Counted from the first letter of the stretch, positions 36,135-45,924 are shown. The stretch is DNA of 64,000 nt from CAVVUC01 sp963751395 (GCA_963751395.1 CAVVUC010000002.1:186001-250000); one strand, 5' to 3'. The notes: generated from the letters alone by a model not told the origin. Numbers and translations: made by a program.

Positions 36135-36614
36135 TCATTTCCGCGCTGCGATGCGCTCGATCTCGCTCTGCATCTCCGGGCTCACGCACTTCTCGCCTCT
36201 CAGGACTCTTCGCAGCGTCTCGATGAGTGTGTCGGTCGCCTCGCTCTTCACAACGTAACCACGGGCTCCCGCGTTGAAAGCGCATGCGGCGTATTCCGAT
36301 TCAGCATGCATCGAAAGAATCACGACCGGCAGTTTCGGATGGGATTGCTTGAGCAGTCGAGTCAACTGGATGCCATCGACTTTGCCCTTGAGGGAAATGT
36401 CCACCACGGCGACATCAGGGACGGTTTCGGCGATCAGCTTCGCCGCAGTTTCGGCGTCTTCTGCTTCGCCGCAAACTGCAAACCCCTCCTCGTGCTCGAG
36501 CAGCTTCACGAGACCGAGGCGCACCCATGGATGGTCATCGACGATGAATACGCGCGTCTCCCGTTTGCCCGGAATGTTTTTCGTGTTCAACTCAGCTAAC
36601 CTTTCAGATGGCAT
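36135..36614 (-). CDS. Receiver-only response regulator
   Basis: A 159-residue protein of the NarL/FixJ receiver type. VFIVDDHPWVRLG holds the acidic pair, VAVVDISLKGKVDG the phosphoacceptor Asp, VILSMHAES the Thr/Ser position, and YVVKSEA the Lys. The LuxR-type helix-turn-helix usual in this family is missing; the chain ends soon after VSPEMQSEIERIAARK. The start overlaps the histidine kinase stop by 19 bp, so the two are coupled and surely partners. Output must go through another protein or the C-terminus was lost. Confidence 0.85.
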   Translation of the reverse strand: MPSERLAELNTKNIPGKRETRVFIVDDHPWVRLGLVKLLEHEEGFAVCGEAEDAETAAKLIAETVPDVAVVDISLKGKVDGIQLTRLLKQSHPKLPVVILSMHAESEYAACAFNAGARGYVVKSEATDTLIETLRRVLRGEKCVSPEMQSEIERIAARK

Positions 36615-38971
36615 GCGACCACGCAACCCCCCTTTTTTCCCCGGCCTACCGTCAGCTTTGCCCCTATAAGGCGTGCGCGGTATTGAAACAGATGCAAGCC
36701 CATTCCTGTGATTTCTTTCTTCGGTTTGTGGAAGCCAACTCCGTCGTCGGTGATGGTGAGAACCGGCACGCCTTTCTTTGAGGTGCATTCGATCACGATG
36801 TTCTGCGGCTTCGCGTGCTTGATGGCGTTGTTCAGCGATTCCTGCACAATGCGGTAGAGGTGGATGGAATGCGCTTCGTCGAACCGGAAACCCTCGTCAT
36901 GCCTGACTTCGCAGTGGACTTGTGAAACGGTCTGAACCCGCTGCGCGAGATCGCTGAGAGCCAGGATCAAGCCGCCACGCTCAAGCTCGATCGGGTAAAA
37001 TCCCTTGGCCAGGCTTCGCGCGCCATGGATCGCCTCCTTCAGCATGGCGAGAAGCTCGTTGGCGTCAGTGGATTTGCCGTGGGCTTCCATGGAAAGATCC
37101 GCCGCGAGGATCTTGGCCAGCAGCCCGATGCCGGTCAATTGCTGCCCGAGATCGTCGTGGAGATCCTGCCCGAGCCTGCGCTGCTCGCGCTCGGCGATTT
37201 GCAGGATTTCCTCTTCAAGACGCCGCCGCCCGGCGATCTCGGCCTTGAGCCTCGTGTTGGCCTTGGTCAACTCCGCGGTGCGGTCACGGACCCGCCGCTC
37301 CATTTCCGCGTAGGCTTCGCGCGAGATTTCCTCCGCTCGTTTCCGAAGACTGATGTCACGCGCGATTTTCGATGCGCCGACGATTTTGCCATCGCTGTCG
37401 CGCAGGGGTGATGCGGTGATCGAGACGTCGATCTGCCTGCCGTCTTTTGTGAGGCGCTTTGTTTCAAAGTGACTGACCGTCTCTCCCCGTCCCAATCGCT
37501 CGATGAGGCTCGATTCCTCACCCTTGCGATCGGACGGAATAATCAGTCCGATGTTCTGGCCCACCGCCTCCTCCGAAGTGTAGCCAAACATAAGCTCGGC
37601 ACCCCGGTTCCAGCTTGTGATCACTCCGTCGAGCTGTTTGCCAATGATCGCGTCGTTGCTGCTCTCGACGATCTCCGCCAGGCGGGCGTTCGCCTCCTCC
37701 GCCATCTTCCGCTCGGTGACATCTGTGAAGAAAATCGACAACCCCTCGTGCGACGGATAAAAACGCGCCTCATACCAGCGGTTGAGCGGCTCTGGATAGA
37801 ACTCCTCGATCCGGGTCGGCCTGTTTTCTGCCACCGCCTGACGCAGTTTCGCGCCGAAACGCGTTTGGTCCATTGCCGGAAACACCTCCCAAATGGTCTT
37901 TCCCAATAAATCCTCCGGGCCCAGCCGGAGGAATTTCATCGCCGCTGCGTTCACGCGGGTATAGCGCCAGTTGAAGTCCAGCGTGAGAAATCCATCGGCG
38001 ATGCTCTCCAGGAGCGTGGCGAGCCTTGCGTGCGATTCCGAGAGTTCCCGGGTTCGTTCCAGAACCCGTCTCTCCAAATCGTCGTGCGCCTTGCGCAGCG
38101 CCTCCTCGGCGAGTTTGCGCTTCGTGATGTTCTCGTGCGCCACCACAATCCGCATGGGACCTTCCCCTCCGAACCGTGTCACGCGAACGATGAACCAGCG
38201 CTGCGCAGCCGGGCTGTGGCACGGGTATTCGGTGTGAAACTCGTCCCGCCTCTTTTCCATCACGCTCCGAATTCCGGCCGCGACGACGGCGGCCTCCGAG
38301 GAACACTCCCCGGTCGCGGACTCGCAAATTTCGAGATAATTCGCGCCGAGTCCAAGGGCGCCTCCGTTGAAACCGTTGGCCTGGGCAAACTGCCTCCACA
38401 TGGCGTTCACCGTGATGATGACACCCTTCTCGTCGAGAATGGCAATGTGCGCCGAGAGCGCATCGAGGGTCGATTGCAGGAAGATTTTGGAGTCCACCAG
38501 CGCCTTCTCCTGCACCCGCCGCTCGGTGATGTCGCGCAGAGTCAGCACGGCGAGGACCGCGTTGCCCGCCTTGTCCCGGACGGCCGTGCCGCTGTAGCTC
38601 CCATACCACACAGTGCCCGTGTCTTTGCGGCGGCGGCGCATTTCCATCGCCGAGAACTTTTCGCCCGCCAGCACGCGGACCAGCAGGGAGCGATCGATCG
38701 AATGGCTCTCGGATTCATGCAGCTCGAAGGTGTCGGCGTTTTCCACCATCTGGCTCCGCGCTTCCTCGATGCTCTCGTAGCCGTGCATCGCAAGCGCCGC
38801 GGGATTCATCCAAAGCAAATGTCCGCGCAAGTCGGCCACGATCACGCCGTCGTTGATGCTGGCCAGGATCGCCTCAAGTTGAGCCAGCGAGCCCCCGGAA
38901 ACGCTTTCACCGCCGATGATCGAGGTGACATCGGCAGGCGCGATCGCCGGGAGCTTGGTTGTTACTTTCAT
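36596..38971 (-). CDS. Multi-PAS sensor histidine kinase (HisKA_3 type)
   Basis: A 791-residue cytoplasmic kinase with no transmembrane segment. Four PAS domains lie in roughly residues 25-150, 160-290, 315-430 and 435-560 (for example GHLLWMNPAALAMHGYE, VITSWNRGAELMFGYTSEE). A coiled segment, the dimerisation helix with phosphoacceptor His in RRLGQDLHDDLGQQLTGIG, and the HATPase domain (VQESLNNAIKHAK; LTITDDGVGF) follow. The kinase class matches NarX/DesK. It acts on the receiver-only protein encoded immediately downstream. Confidence 0.9.
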   Translation of the reverse strand: MKVTTKLPAIAPADVTSIIGGESVSGGSLAQLEAILASINDGVIVADLRGHLLWMNPAALAMHGYESIEEARSQMVENADTFELHESESHSIDRSLLVRVLAGEKFSAMEMRRRRKDTGTVWYGSYSGTAVRDKAGNAVLAVLTLRDITERRVQEKALVDSKIFLQSTLDALSAHIAILDEKGVIITVNAMWRQFAQANGFNGGALGLGANYLEICESATGECSSEAAVVAAGIRSVMEKRRDEFHTEYPCHSPAAQRWFIVRVTRFGGEGPMRIVVAHENITKRKLAEEALRKAHDDLERRVLERTRELSESHARLATLLESIADGFLTLDFNWRYTRVNAAAMKFLRLGPEDLLGKTIWEVFPAMDQTRFGAKLRQAVAENRPTRIEEFYPEPLNRWYEARFYPSHEGLSIFFTDVTERKMAEEANARLAEIVESSNDAIIGKQLDGVITSWNRGAELMFGYTSEEAVGQNIGLIIPSDRKGEESSLIERLGRGETVSHFETKRLTKDGRQIDVSITASPLRDSDGKIVGASKIARDISLRKRAEEISREAYAEMERRVRDRTAELTKANTRLKAEIAGRRRLEEEILQIAEREQRRLGQDLHDDLGQQLTGIGLLAKILAADLSMEAHGKSTDANELLAMLKEAIHGARSLAKGFYPIELERGGLILALSDLAQRVQTVSQVHCEVRHDEGFRFDEAHSIHLYRIVQESLNNAIKHAKPQNIVIECTSKKGVPVLTITDDGVGFHKPKKEITGMGLHLFQYRARLIGAKLTVGRGKKGGCVVACHLKG

Positions 38972-39158
38972 TCTGCTGTCCTTCAGGAAAGCGTCCCGAA
39001 GGATTCCTGTATGATGTTTTAATATGCTTTCGATCCACCGGCGTCCAAACGTATTTCCGGCGGGAGTTCGGTTTTGAAAAAACTCCGCCAGGCCGGCTTT
39101 CCAGCACTTTGCCGCTTTGAAATGCCGCCCGGTCCGTTCTACAGTCCCGCTTCGCGCG

Positions 39159-42100
39159 ATGGCTGACAGCTCCGTATTCGATCATTACCAGGTTCTAAAA
39201 AGAGACGACGGCTCACTTTTCGAGCTGGGTCGTGGCGCGATGGGCATCACCTACAAGGCGTTCGATACGAATCTGCGCGTGCCCGTGGCGTTGAAGGTGA
39301 TCAACGCCGCCTCGATCGACAGCGACATCGCCCGGCAGCGGTTCGTGCGCGAGGCGCGCGCGGCGGCGCAGCTCCGGCATCGCAACGTCGCGTCGGTGTT
39401 TCACCTCGGAGTCGAGAACGACGCCTATTTCTACGCGATGGAATTCATCGACGGAGAGACTGTCGAGTCATTCATCCGCCGCCAGGGTCCCGTCGATCCG
39501 GTGCTCGCGCTGCGAATCGCCACCCAAGTCGCCCGCGCGCTCAATGCCGCGCAGAAACACGGCCTCGTGCATCGCGACATCAAGCCGTCGAATCTCATGC
39601 TCGTGCATGAAGACGAGGAACTCGTGGTGAAGGTCATCGACTTCGGTCTCGCGAAGTCCTGCCGAAAAGAAGACGCCGAAGACATGGCCACGCTCTCGAT
39701 GGGCGGGTTCGTCGGCACGCCGCATTTCGCGAGTCCCGAACAGCTCGAAGAACGCGAGATCGACGTGCGCTCTGACATTTACTCACTCGGCGTGACGCTC
39801 TGGTACATGCTCGCGGGCAAGGCGCCGTTCGCCGGTTCGCTTGCACAGGTGATGAGCCAGCACCTGCACAAACCGCCGCCGTTCGAGAAGCTGAACGATC
39901 TGCCGCGTCCGTTGATTTCGGTGCTGAGCCACATGCTCGAAAAAGATCCCTCGCACCGGACGCAGTCGCCGGTGGAACTGCGGCAGGAACTCGAAAAGTG
40001 CATCGAGATTCTTGCGGCGAACCCGGCTGCGGCGGCGGGCGGAGCGATCGACGAGGAGGATTTCCCGACGATGGCTGCCGACGCTCCAATGGCGAAACCC
40101 GCTGCGAAGTTTTCCGTGGGTTCCTCCGTCGGCGGGCGCTACGAGCTGATCGAAGACTTGGGCAGCAGCAACCTCGGAAAGGTTTTTCGCACGCGCCAGC
40201 ATGGTCTCGACAAAGAACTCCGGCTGGTGGTCCTGAATCCCGACCTGATCGCAGGTCCGGCAGCCTGCACGCAGATCGAACGCGAGGTGGAAAAAATCAT
40301 CGCGGTCGAGCACCCGCACCTGCTTCGCGTTTTTGCTTTCGAGCGCGTTGAGGAATCGAGCCTCCTCGTGCTCGAATCAACGCGGGGCTTTTCGCTGCTC
40401 GACGTGCTCCGCAGCCGCCGCGAACTCACGCCCTACGAAGCGCTGCTCGTGCTCCAGCAGGCCGCCGGTGGAGTCGATCGCGCCATCAACGCCGGCCTGA
40501 AACAGCTCGATTTCTCGCTGCACCAGATCGCAATTCATTTTCCCGGCGGCCAGCCGCCCGCTCTCACGACTCCGCTCTCCGACTGGCCTGAGTTCGTGTT
40601 GAAGCTCGATCCGCTCTGCATCACACGGGAACTCTCGATGTCCGAAACCTGGGCCGGCGGACAAACGATCGTGGGCGGCATCGCCACGGCGCAACAGCGC
40701 GAGTCCGGCGCGCAGAACATCGCGACGAAATACATCCAGTCGCTGAGCGCTGTCGTTTACGAATTGCTCGGCGGCACCCTGTCGCCGTTGATGCTGGGCG
40801 GTATCGGCGCGCAGCCGGTGCCTCGCTACGTGCCGCTCGCGACGCTGACCGAAGAGGCGAACGAAGTGGTCAAACGCGCGTTGAACCCGGCCCAGTCCTA
40901 TTCGAGCGCGCAGGATTTTTTCCATGCATTGAAACAGGCCGAGGGAGAGGCAGCGGCGAAACGCGGGATCTCAGCCGCACCTCCGCCGATCAGCCGGGTG
41001 TCGTCCGCACCGGAAACAAGCGCTTCCGTCGCCGTCCCCGCCAGGCGCGGGCTGCTGCCAGTTCTCGCGAGCATCGGCGTCGGGCTTGGCCTTGCCGGGG
41101 TCGTCTGGATCGTGCTCCACTTTTTACCCGAAGGCGAAAACAAAACGGAACAACCGAAAATCGCAATCATCGAGCAGCCGAGTCCCACGCCGATGCCGAC
41201 CGCGGTCGTCGCCCCGACTCCGAAACCCACGCCAACGCCGATGCCCACGCCGACACAAGAGGAGCTTTTGAAGGCCGCTGTCGCCGATGCCGAGAAGTAC
41301 GAAAGCGCGTCCGACTGGGCAAAGTGCATCCCGGCCTACCTGCGCATCGCGAAGGATTTTCCGGAATTCGAAATCGGGAAGGTTCGGCTGGAGTTGTTGC
41401 TGGCGAAGCTCCGCGCCGCTCCCGACAAGATCGATCCGGCACGCCTTAACTCGCTCCAAAACGAACTGGCCGAGGCCGCGCAGCTCGACGTGATCTCTGC
41501 GATGATGATCCTCGGCGAGCAGCTCAGGAAAAAGAATCCCGCCGAGTCGTTTCGCTGGTTCTCGAAAGCCGCCGACGCCGGGCACGCGCCGGCGCTCACG
41601 CAAGTCGGGCTGATGTATTCAAACGGCGCGGGCGTGGACAAGGATCTCGCGAAAGCGGTGGACTCTTTCCAGAAGGCCGGTGAAAAAGGCGACGCTGTAG
41701 GCAAGACCTGTCTCGCCGAGTGTTACTTGTATGGCCGCGGCACGGCGAAGAACGAGAAACGGGCGATCGAGCTTTTGCAGGAAGCCATCGCAGGCAACGA
41801 TCCGCGCGCGATGAACCTGCTCGGCACCTGCTATCATCAGGGCCTCGGCACGACGAAGAATTTCGAGGAGGCCCTCCGTCTTTTCACCCAGGCGAAGGAC
41901 CTGCATTTTTACGACGCCCTCGGCAACCTCGGCGTGCTCTACATGAACGGAGACGGGGTGAGAGAAGACGCTCCGAAGGCCGTTGAACTTTTCGAGCAGG
42001 GAAGCCGGAACGGCAGCGCCAGTTGCATGTACCTTTACGCCCGCTGCCTGGAATCCGGCAATGGCGTGCCTCTCAATCGTGCCAGCGCCGAGTCGTGGTA

Positions 42101-42179
42101 CAAAAAATCCGCCGAAGCCGGAAACCCGCGCGCTCTGGATTGGTGCCGGAAAAATGGCGTGATCGTTTCGACCAAATGA
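39159..42179 (+). CDS. Ser/Thr protein kinase with second kinase-like domain and Sel1 repeats
   Basis: A 1006-residue protein. Residues about 5-290 form an active PknB-type kinase (GRGAMG loop, VALKVI Lys46, LVHRDIKPSN, VIDFGLAK). Residues about 330-610 look like a degenerate kinase fold: YELIEDLGSSNLGKVFRTRQ and LRLVVLNPD are present, but no HRD or DFG. One transmembrane helix follows near 630-650, then a Pro/Thr linker, and about five Sel1-like repeats (AGHAPALTQVGLMYSNGAG type) from 780 to the end. The topology puts the repeats outside the cytoplasm. The ATG of the next gene overlaps the stop (ATGA). Confidence 0.88.
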   Translation: MADSSVFDHYQVLKRDDGSLFELGRGAMGITYKAFDTNLRVPVALKVINAASIDSDIARQRFVREARAAAQLRHRNVASVFHLGVENDAYFYAMEFIDGETVESFIRRQGPVDPVLALRIATQVARALNAAQKHGLVHRDIKPSNLMLVHEDEELVVKVIDFGLAKSCRKEDAEDMATLSMGGFVGTPHFASPEQLEEREIDVRSDIYSLGVTLWYMLAGKAPFAGSLAQVMSQHLHKPPPFEKLNDLPRPLISVLSHMLEKDPSHRTQSPVELRQELEKCIEILAANPAAAAGGAIDEEDFPTMAADAPMAKPAAKFSVGSSVGGRYELIEDLGSSNLGKVFRTRQHGLDKELRLVVLNPDLIAGPAACTQIEREVEKIIAVEHPHLLRVFAFERVEESSLLVLESTRGFSLLDVLRSRRELTPYEALLVLQQAAGGVDRAINAGLKQLDFSLHQIAIHFPGGQPPALTTPLSDWPEFVLKLDPLCITRELSMSETWAGGQTIVGGIATAQQRESGAQNIATKYIQSLSAVVYELLGGTLSPLMLGGIGAQPVPRYVPLATLTEEANEVVKRALNPAQSYSSAQDFFHALKQAEGEAAAKRGISAAPPPISRVSSAPETSASVAVPARRGLLPVLASIGVGLGLAGVVWIVLHFLPEGENKTEQPKIAIIEQPSPTPMPTAVVAPTPKPTPTPMPTPTQEELLKAAVADAEKYESASDWAKCIPAYLRIAKDFPEFEIGKVRLELLLAKLRAAPDKIDPARLNSLQNELAEAAQLDVISAMMILGEQLRKKNPAESFRWFSKAADAGHAPALTQVGLMYSNGAGVDKDLAKAVDSFQKAGEKGDAVGKTCLAECYLYGRGTAKNEKRAIELLQEAIAGNDPRAMNLLGTCYHQGLGTTKNFEEALRLFTQAKDLHFYDALGNLGVLYMNGDGVREDAPKAVELFEQGSRNGSASCMYLYARCLESGNGVPLNRASAESWYKKSAEAGNPRALDWCRKNGVIVSTK

Positions 42180-43131
42180 AGCAGGCGATCATCGGCCTGC
42201 TGTTATTCAGCATCGCCTTCCCTGGCCTTGCGCGTGGAGCCACACTCGACACCTACCTGCGCGACGCCGGGTGCATTCGCGTGAGCTTGGAACGAACCGC
42301 CGACAACCGGATGATCGTGCGCGGCACGCTCAACGGCGAGCCGCTCGCGCTTTGCGTGGACACGGGATCTGGCGGAACGCTGATCGATCTTCGTTGCGCC
42401 AGGCGCTTCAAACTCGGGCAACTGCGACCGGAGAAGAGCATCTTCGGCGCAGTGGGGCGCATGTTGCCGGCTGCCGGAACCGTGTCGCGTTCCATGACGC
42501 TTGGAAAATTCAACATCGGCCGGTTTCCGTTTCGCGTCTCGCAGTTGGACTTGAACACAAAACCCTCGGCGCGCCCCGTGGACGGCGTGCTCGGGATGGA
42601 CTTCCTCGGGCCTGTCCACGCGATCGTCGATTGCATCAACGCGGTTCTCTATTTTCCACCACCGGCTTCCTTTCAGCGCATCAAGACCGACTTTCGCGCC
42701 GGACTGATCGACGCGGGCGCGGTGGAGGTGCCGCTGTCGAGAATGATGGTGCTGCAAGCCGGGGCCCGGGTCGGGGGTTTCGGATGATGCTCGACACCGG
42801 TTCGGCGTTCACGACGATCGACCGCGCGAAGCTGGAGGCGCTGCGCCTGAGTCCGGCCAGCAGCCCGTATGTCATCACGGCGATCGGCAGCCAGCAGCGC
42901 AAGATCGGCACGACCACGATGAAAGACCTGCGCATCGGCAACGGCGTCATCGGCGAGTTCACGATCGGCGCGAGCGATTTTTCCGACCTCAACCGAAACC
43001 TCGCGCAGCAGGGCTTGCCAGGCATTCAGGGGCTGCTTGGCTGCGAATTACTCTGGCTCTACGGCGGGATCGTGGACTGCGGGAATCGGCGGCTCTTCCT
43101 CACGCACCCCAAGGGCCCGCCGCGGAGGTAG
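42176..43131 (+). pseudogene. Two-domain retropepsin-like aspartic protease, frameshifted
   Basis: A signal peptide (MKQAIIGLLLFSIAFPGLARG) is followed by an aspartyl-protease-like domain (LCVDTGSGGTLIDLRCAR; VDGVLGMDFLG). A second such domain, MMLDTGSAFTTIDRAK and IQGLLGCELLWLYGG, lies in another frame. The shift is at a G-run near 42770-42776: one more G would restore GGFRMMLDTG. It starts inside the stop codon of the kinase gene, so both are coupled. Secreted or periplasmic peptidase by inference. Confidence 0.78.
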
Positions 43132-43151
43132 CGTCGGGAGGCGAAGCAAGA

Positions 43152-44816
43152 TCACGCCGCTGGCGCTTCGATGCGCGGGAAAAGCGGAGTCGGCTTGCCG
43201 AGAACGTGACCGTCGGGGAGCCTGCCCCACACGGCTTCGTCGAGCGTCATCGGGCCGTTCCAGTTCAACTGCGCAAAGATGCCCGCCGCCGCCTTCGGCA
43301 ACACGGGTGAGATGAGGATGGCGATGATGCGAAGGGACTCGGCGAGGGTGTAGAGGACGGCGTCCAAGCGGTCGGCTTGGGCGGGGTCTTTGGCGAGTTT
43401 CCACGGGGCAGAACTATCAACGTAGCTGTTCATCGCAGTTGCGATTGAAAGGGCGCTCGCGAAGCCGTGATGGACAAGATGCTTGTCGAGAAAGTCACCA
43501 AACAGACGTGTGATCTCCTCCGCCAAAATATCAGGTTGCGGAATGTTCATTGGAGGCGCGCCCTCGCCTTGCAAAACAAAGCCAGCGGCGGAATCAGAGA
43601 GATTCTTCAGCGCTCCGCCCCGGTATTTCTGCGCCATATTCAACGTCCGATTCAGCAAGTTACCGAGCGAGTTTGCCAAGTCGGTATTGTAGCGCATAAC
43701 AAGCCGCTCCTCGCTGAAGTCGGCGTCCTTGCCCGTCGCGATGTCGCTCATCAAATAATACCGCAGCGCCTCCGCGCCGTATTTGTCGGCGAGCGCGTCG
43801 GGATCGACGATGTTGCCGAGGCTCTTGCTCATCTTCGCGCCGGCGATGTTCCACCAGCCGTGGACGAGCAGCGTCGGCATTTCTTCATCGGAGAAGCCGA
43901 GCGCCTTCAGCATGATGGGCCAATAGACGCCGTGAGCGGGAATCATGATGTCCTTGCCGATGACGTGGAGCGGCGGCCACCAGCGGGTGAATTCGGAATT
44001 CGGGTGCGCTGATTCCGCATTCCGCGTTCCGCATTCCGCATTCGGATCGTGGCCGGGCACGAAGCTGATGTAGTTCACCAGCGCATCGAACCAGACGTAG
44101 GTGACGAAGCCCGCGCCGAAGCTCTCGGGGAAGGGGATGCCCCACTTCAGCCGCGAGGCGGGGCGCGAGATGCAGAGGTCGCCCTCGAGTTTGTCCACGG
44201 CGTTGCGCAGCTCGGCGACGCGAAAGTCGGGAAGGACAAACGGGTTCTTGTCCGCGCTGCGTTTGTCGATGAAGTCGAGGAGCCACTGTTTGTGATCCTT
44301 CAGCCGGAAGTAGAAGTTTTCCTCCTCGCGCTCCTCGACCGGCTGCCACTCGGGGCCGAACTCGCCGTCGGCACCGCGTTCCTTGTCGGTGAGGAACTGT
44401 TCCTGCCGCACGGAATACAAGCCGCGCTCGTTCTTTTTGTAGAGCCAGCGGCTCCCGCCGGTCGCGGGGTCCTTGTCGTCCCAGAGTTTCTGCAAATTGG
44501 CGCGGACGCATTCCTTGTGGAGCGGGTCGGTCGTTGCGGCCCAACCGCTGTATTCGACGCCGAGCTTTTTCCAGAGCGCGACAAACTTCGCCGTGATCTC
44601 ATCGACGAACTGCTGCGGTGCGACGCCCTGTTTATCCGCCGACTGCTGCACTTTCTGTCCGTGCTGATCGACGCCGGTGAGGAAGAAAACCTCGTCGCCT
44701 TTGAGCCGGTGATAGCGCGCGATCACGTCGGCAAGCACCTTCTCGTAGGCGTGGCCGATGTGCGGCGCGCCGTTGGTGTAGTCGATCGCGGTGGTGATGA
44801 AGAATGGCTTGGACAT
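43152..44816 (-). CDS. metG: Methionyl-tRNA synthetase
   Basis: Charges tRNA-Met. The 554-residue protein has APHIGHAYEKVLAD (HIGH) near residue 15 and GAKMSKSLGN (KMSKS) further on. The tetracysteine zinc loop and the C-terminal tRNA-binding domain of E. coli MetG are absent, as in short bacterial versions. MSKPFF at 44816 was chosen as start. Between SFVPGHDP and EFTRWWPPL an unusual segment NAECGTRNAESAHPNS is encoded by an iterated gcattcc-type repeat. Confidence 0.94.
   Translation of the reverse strand: MSKPFFITTAIDYTNGAPHIGHAYEKVLADVIARYHRLKGDEVFFLTGVDQHGQKVQQSADKQGVAPQQFVDEITAKFVALWKKLGVEYSGWAATTDPLHKECVRANLQKLWDDKDPATGGSRWLYKKNERGLYSVRQEQFLTDKERGADGEFGPEWQPVEEREEENFYFRLKDHKQWLLDFIDKRSADKNPFVLPDFRVAELRNAVDKLEGDLCISRPASRLKWGIPFPESFGAGFVTYVWFDALVNYISFVPGHDPNAECGTRNAESAHPNSEFTRWWPPLHVIGKDIMIPAHGVYWPIMLKALGFSDEEMPTLLVHGWWNIAGAKMSKSLGNIVDPDALADKYGAEALRYYLMSDIATGKDADFSEERLVMRYNTDLANSLGNLLNRTLNMAQKYRGGALKNLSDSAAGFVLQGEGAPPMNIPQPDILAEEITRLFGDFLDKHLVHHGFASALSIATAMNSYVDSSAPWKLAKDPAQADRLDAVLYTLAESLRIIAILISPVLPKAAAGIFAQLNWNGPMTLDEAVWGRLPDGHVLGKPTPLFPRIEAPAA
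43989..44045. repeat. Iterated-word tract inside metG
   Basis: The tract is built from the words attcgg, attccgc and gttccgc repeated in short order. It stays in frame and adds about 16-18 residues (NAECGTRNAES...) to MetG. It resembles the iterated-word tracts seen between other genes of this window. Confidence 0.7.
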
Positions 44817-44918
44817 CGGCTGCACAAGTTGCGCGAAGCGCACGAGCAACGCAATGCGGAAGCGGAATTTGAGGAAAACAGAGTTGAGCGATCGCGCCAA
44901 CCCGATAGTCTCACTGTT

Positions 44919-45914
44919 ATGAAGCTGGCGTCCACTCCCTCGCGGTACGACCTTTTGATCAATGCCGGCTTCGTTCTTGCGCTGATCCTGGCCGTGGTGC
45001 CGGATGTCATTTTGTATCCGAAGGCGATGTCGGAGACGCCGGGCAGTTCTTCAATCGGGACGATCCTTCTCACCTTTTCCGACATGTTCCTGTATTCCTG
45101 CGTCTTCGTTTTGCTGAAGATGGACATCAAGCGGCGCCGTGCAGCGGAGGCTTCTCTGCACGCCGCCAACAAGCAACTGCATGCCGCAAACGAAATGAAG
45201 TCGGAATTCCTGCGCGTCGCAGCCCACGACCTCCGCAACCCGCTTCACGCCATCATGAATCTCGCGCTTTTCATTCCGAAGGATTTGCAGAAACCGGAGG
45301 TGCTGACTGAGACGGCCGATCACATCACGCGGGCTTCCGAGGACATGCTCCAGTTGATCGACGATCTGATCGAGACCACCTCGATCGAGGGAGGGAACGT
45401 GAGGCTCGACAGGAATTCGGTGGAACTCAGCACCCTGGCGCGCGAAGTGGCGGCGAGGAATGATTCGCTCGCAGCAAAGAAAAACCTGCGACTGACTTTC
45501 TCCGGCGATGAGGAATGCTTCACCGACGTCGATGAAAACAGGATTCGCCGCGCGCTGGAGAATCTCATCAGCAATGCGATCAAGTTCTCGCCGGCGGGCA
45601 AATCGGTGCAGGTGAGTGTGAAACGAGCGGGCGCAACCTTCAGAATCGAAGTCGCGGATGAAGGTCCGGGGCTGAGCGCGGAGGAATTGCCGAAGCTGTT
45701 TGGAAAATTCCAGCGGTTGTCAGCGCGGCCCACCGGCGGCGAAAGCTCGACGGGGCTCGGGCTTTCTATTGTGAAACGGATCGCCGAACTGCACGGCGGA
45801 CGCGTATGGGCCGGGAGCGCAGGCCGCGGGAGGGGAAGCCGGTTTGTGATCGAACTGCCGGTTGGCGATGAAAACCTGAAACCTGAAACCGGAAACCTGA
45901 AACCGGAAACCTGA
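44919..45914 (+). CDS. Membrane sensor histidine kinase (HisKA)
   Basis: A 331-residue kinase. The two N-terminal transmembrane helices (about 10-30 and 45-68) have no sizeable sensor domain between them. A short coiled linker precedes the phosphoacceptor His in FLRVAAHDLRNPLHAI. The HATPase domain has NLISNAIKFSPAG, VADEGPGLS and STGLGLSIVKRIAELHGG. ATG at 44919 is used; the open frame upstream is antisense to metG. The last 14 residues (ENLKPETGNLKPET) are encoded by an iterated repeat and are probably not functional. No partner regulator is adjacent. Confidence 0.88.
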   Translation: MKLASTPSRYDLLINAGFVLALILAVVPDVILYPKAMSETPGSSSIGTILLTFSDMFLYSCVFVLLKMDIKRRRAAEASLHAANKQLHAANEMKSEFLRVAAHDLRNPLHAIMNLALFIPKDLQKPEVLTETADHITRASEDMLQLIDDLIETTSIEGGNVRLDRNSVELSTLAREVAARNDSLAAKKNLRLTFSGDEECFTDVDENRIRRALENLISNAIKFSPAGKSVQVSVKRAGATFRIEVADEGPGLSAEELPKLFGKFQRLSARPTGGESSTGLGLSIVKRIAELHGGRVWAGSAGRGRGSRFVIELPVGDENLKPETGNLKPET

Positions 45915-45924
45915 AACCGGAAAG
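45870..45924. repeat. Iterated-word tract (cctgaaac / ccggaaac)
   Basis: The words gaaacctgaaa and gaaaccggaaa alternate about seven times and include the stop codon of the histidine kinase gene. No inverse partner is seen, unlike the dyads elsewhere. Confidence 0.75.
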
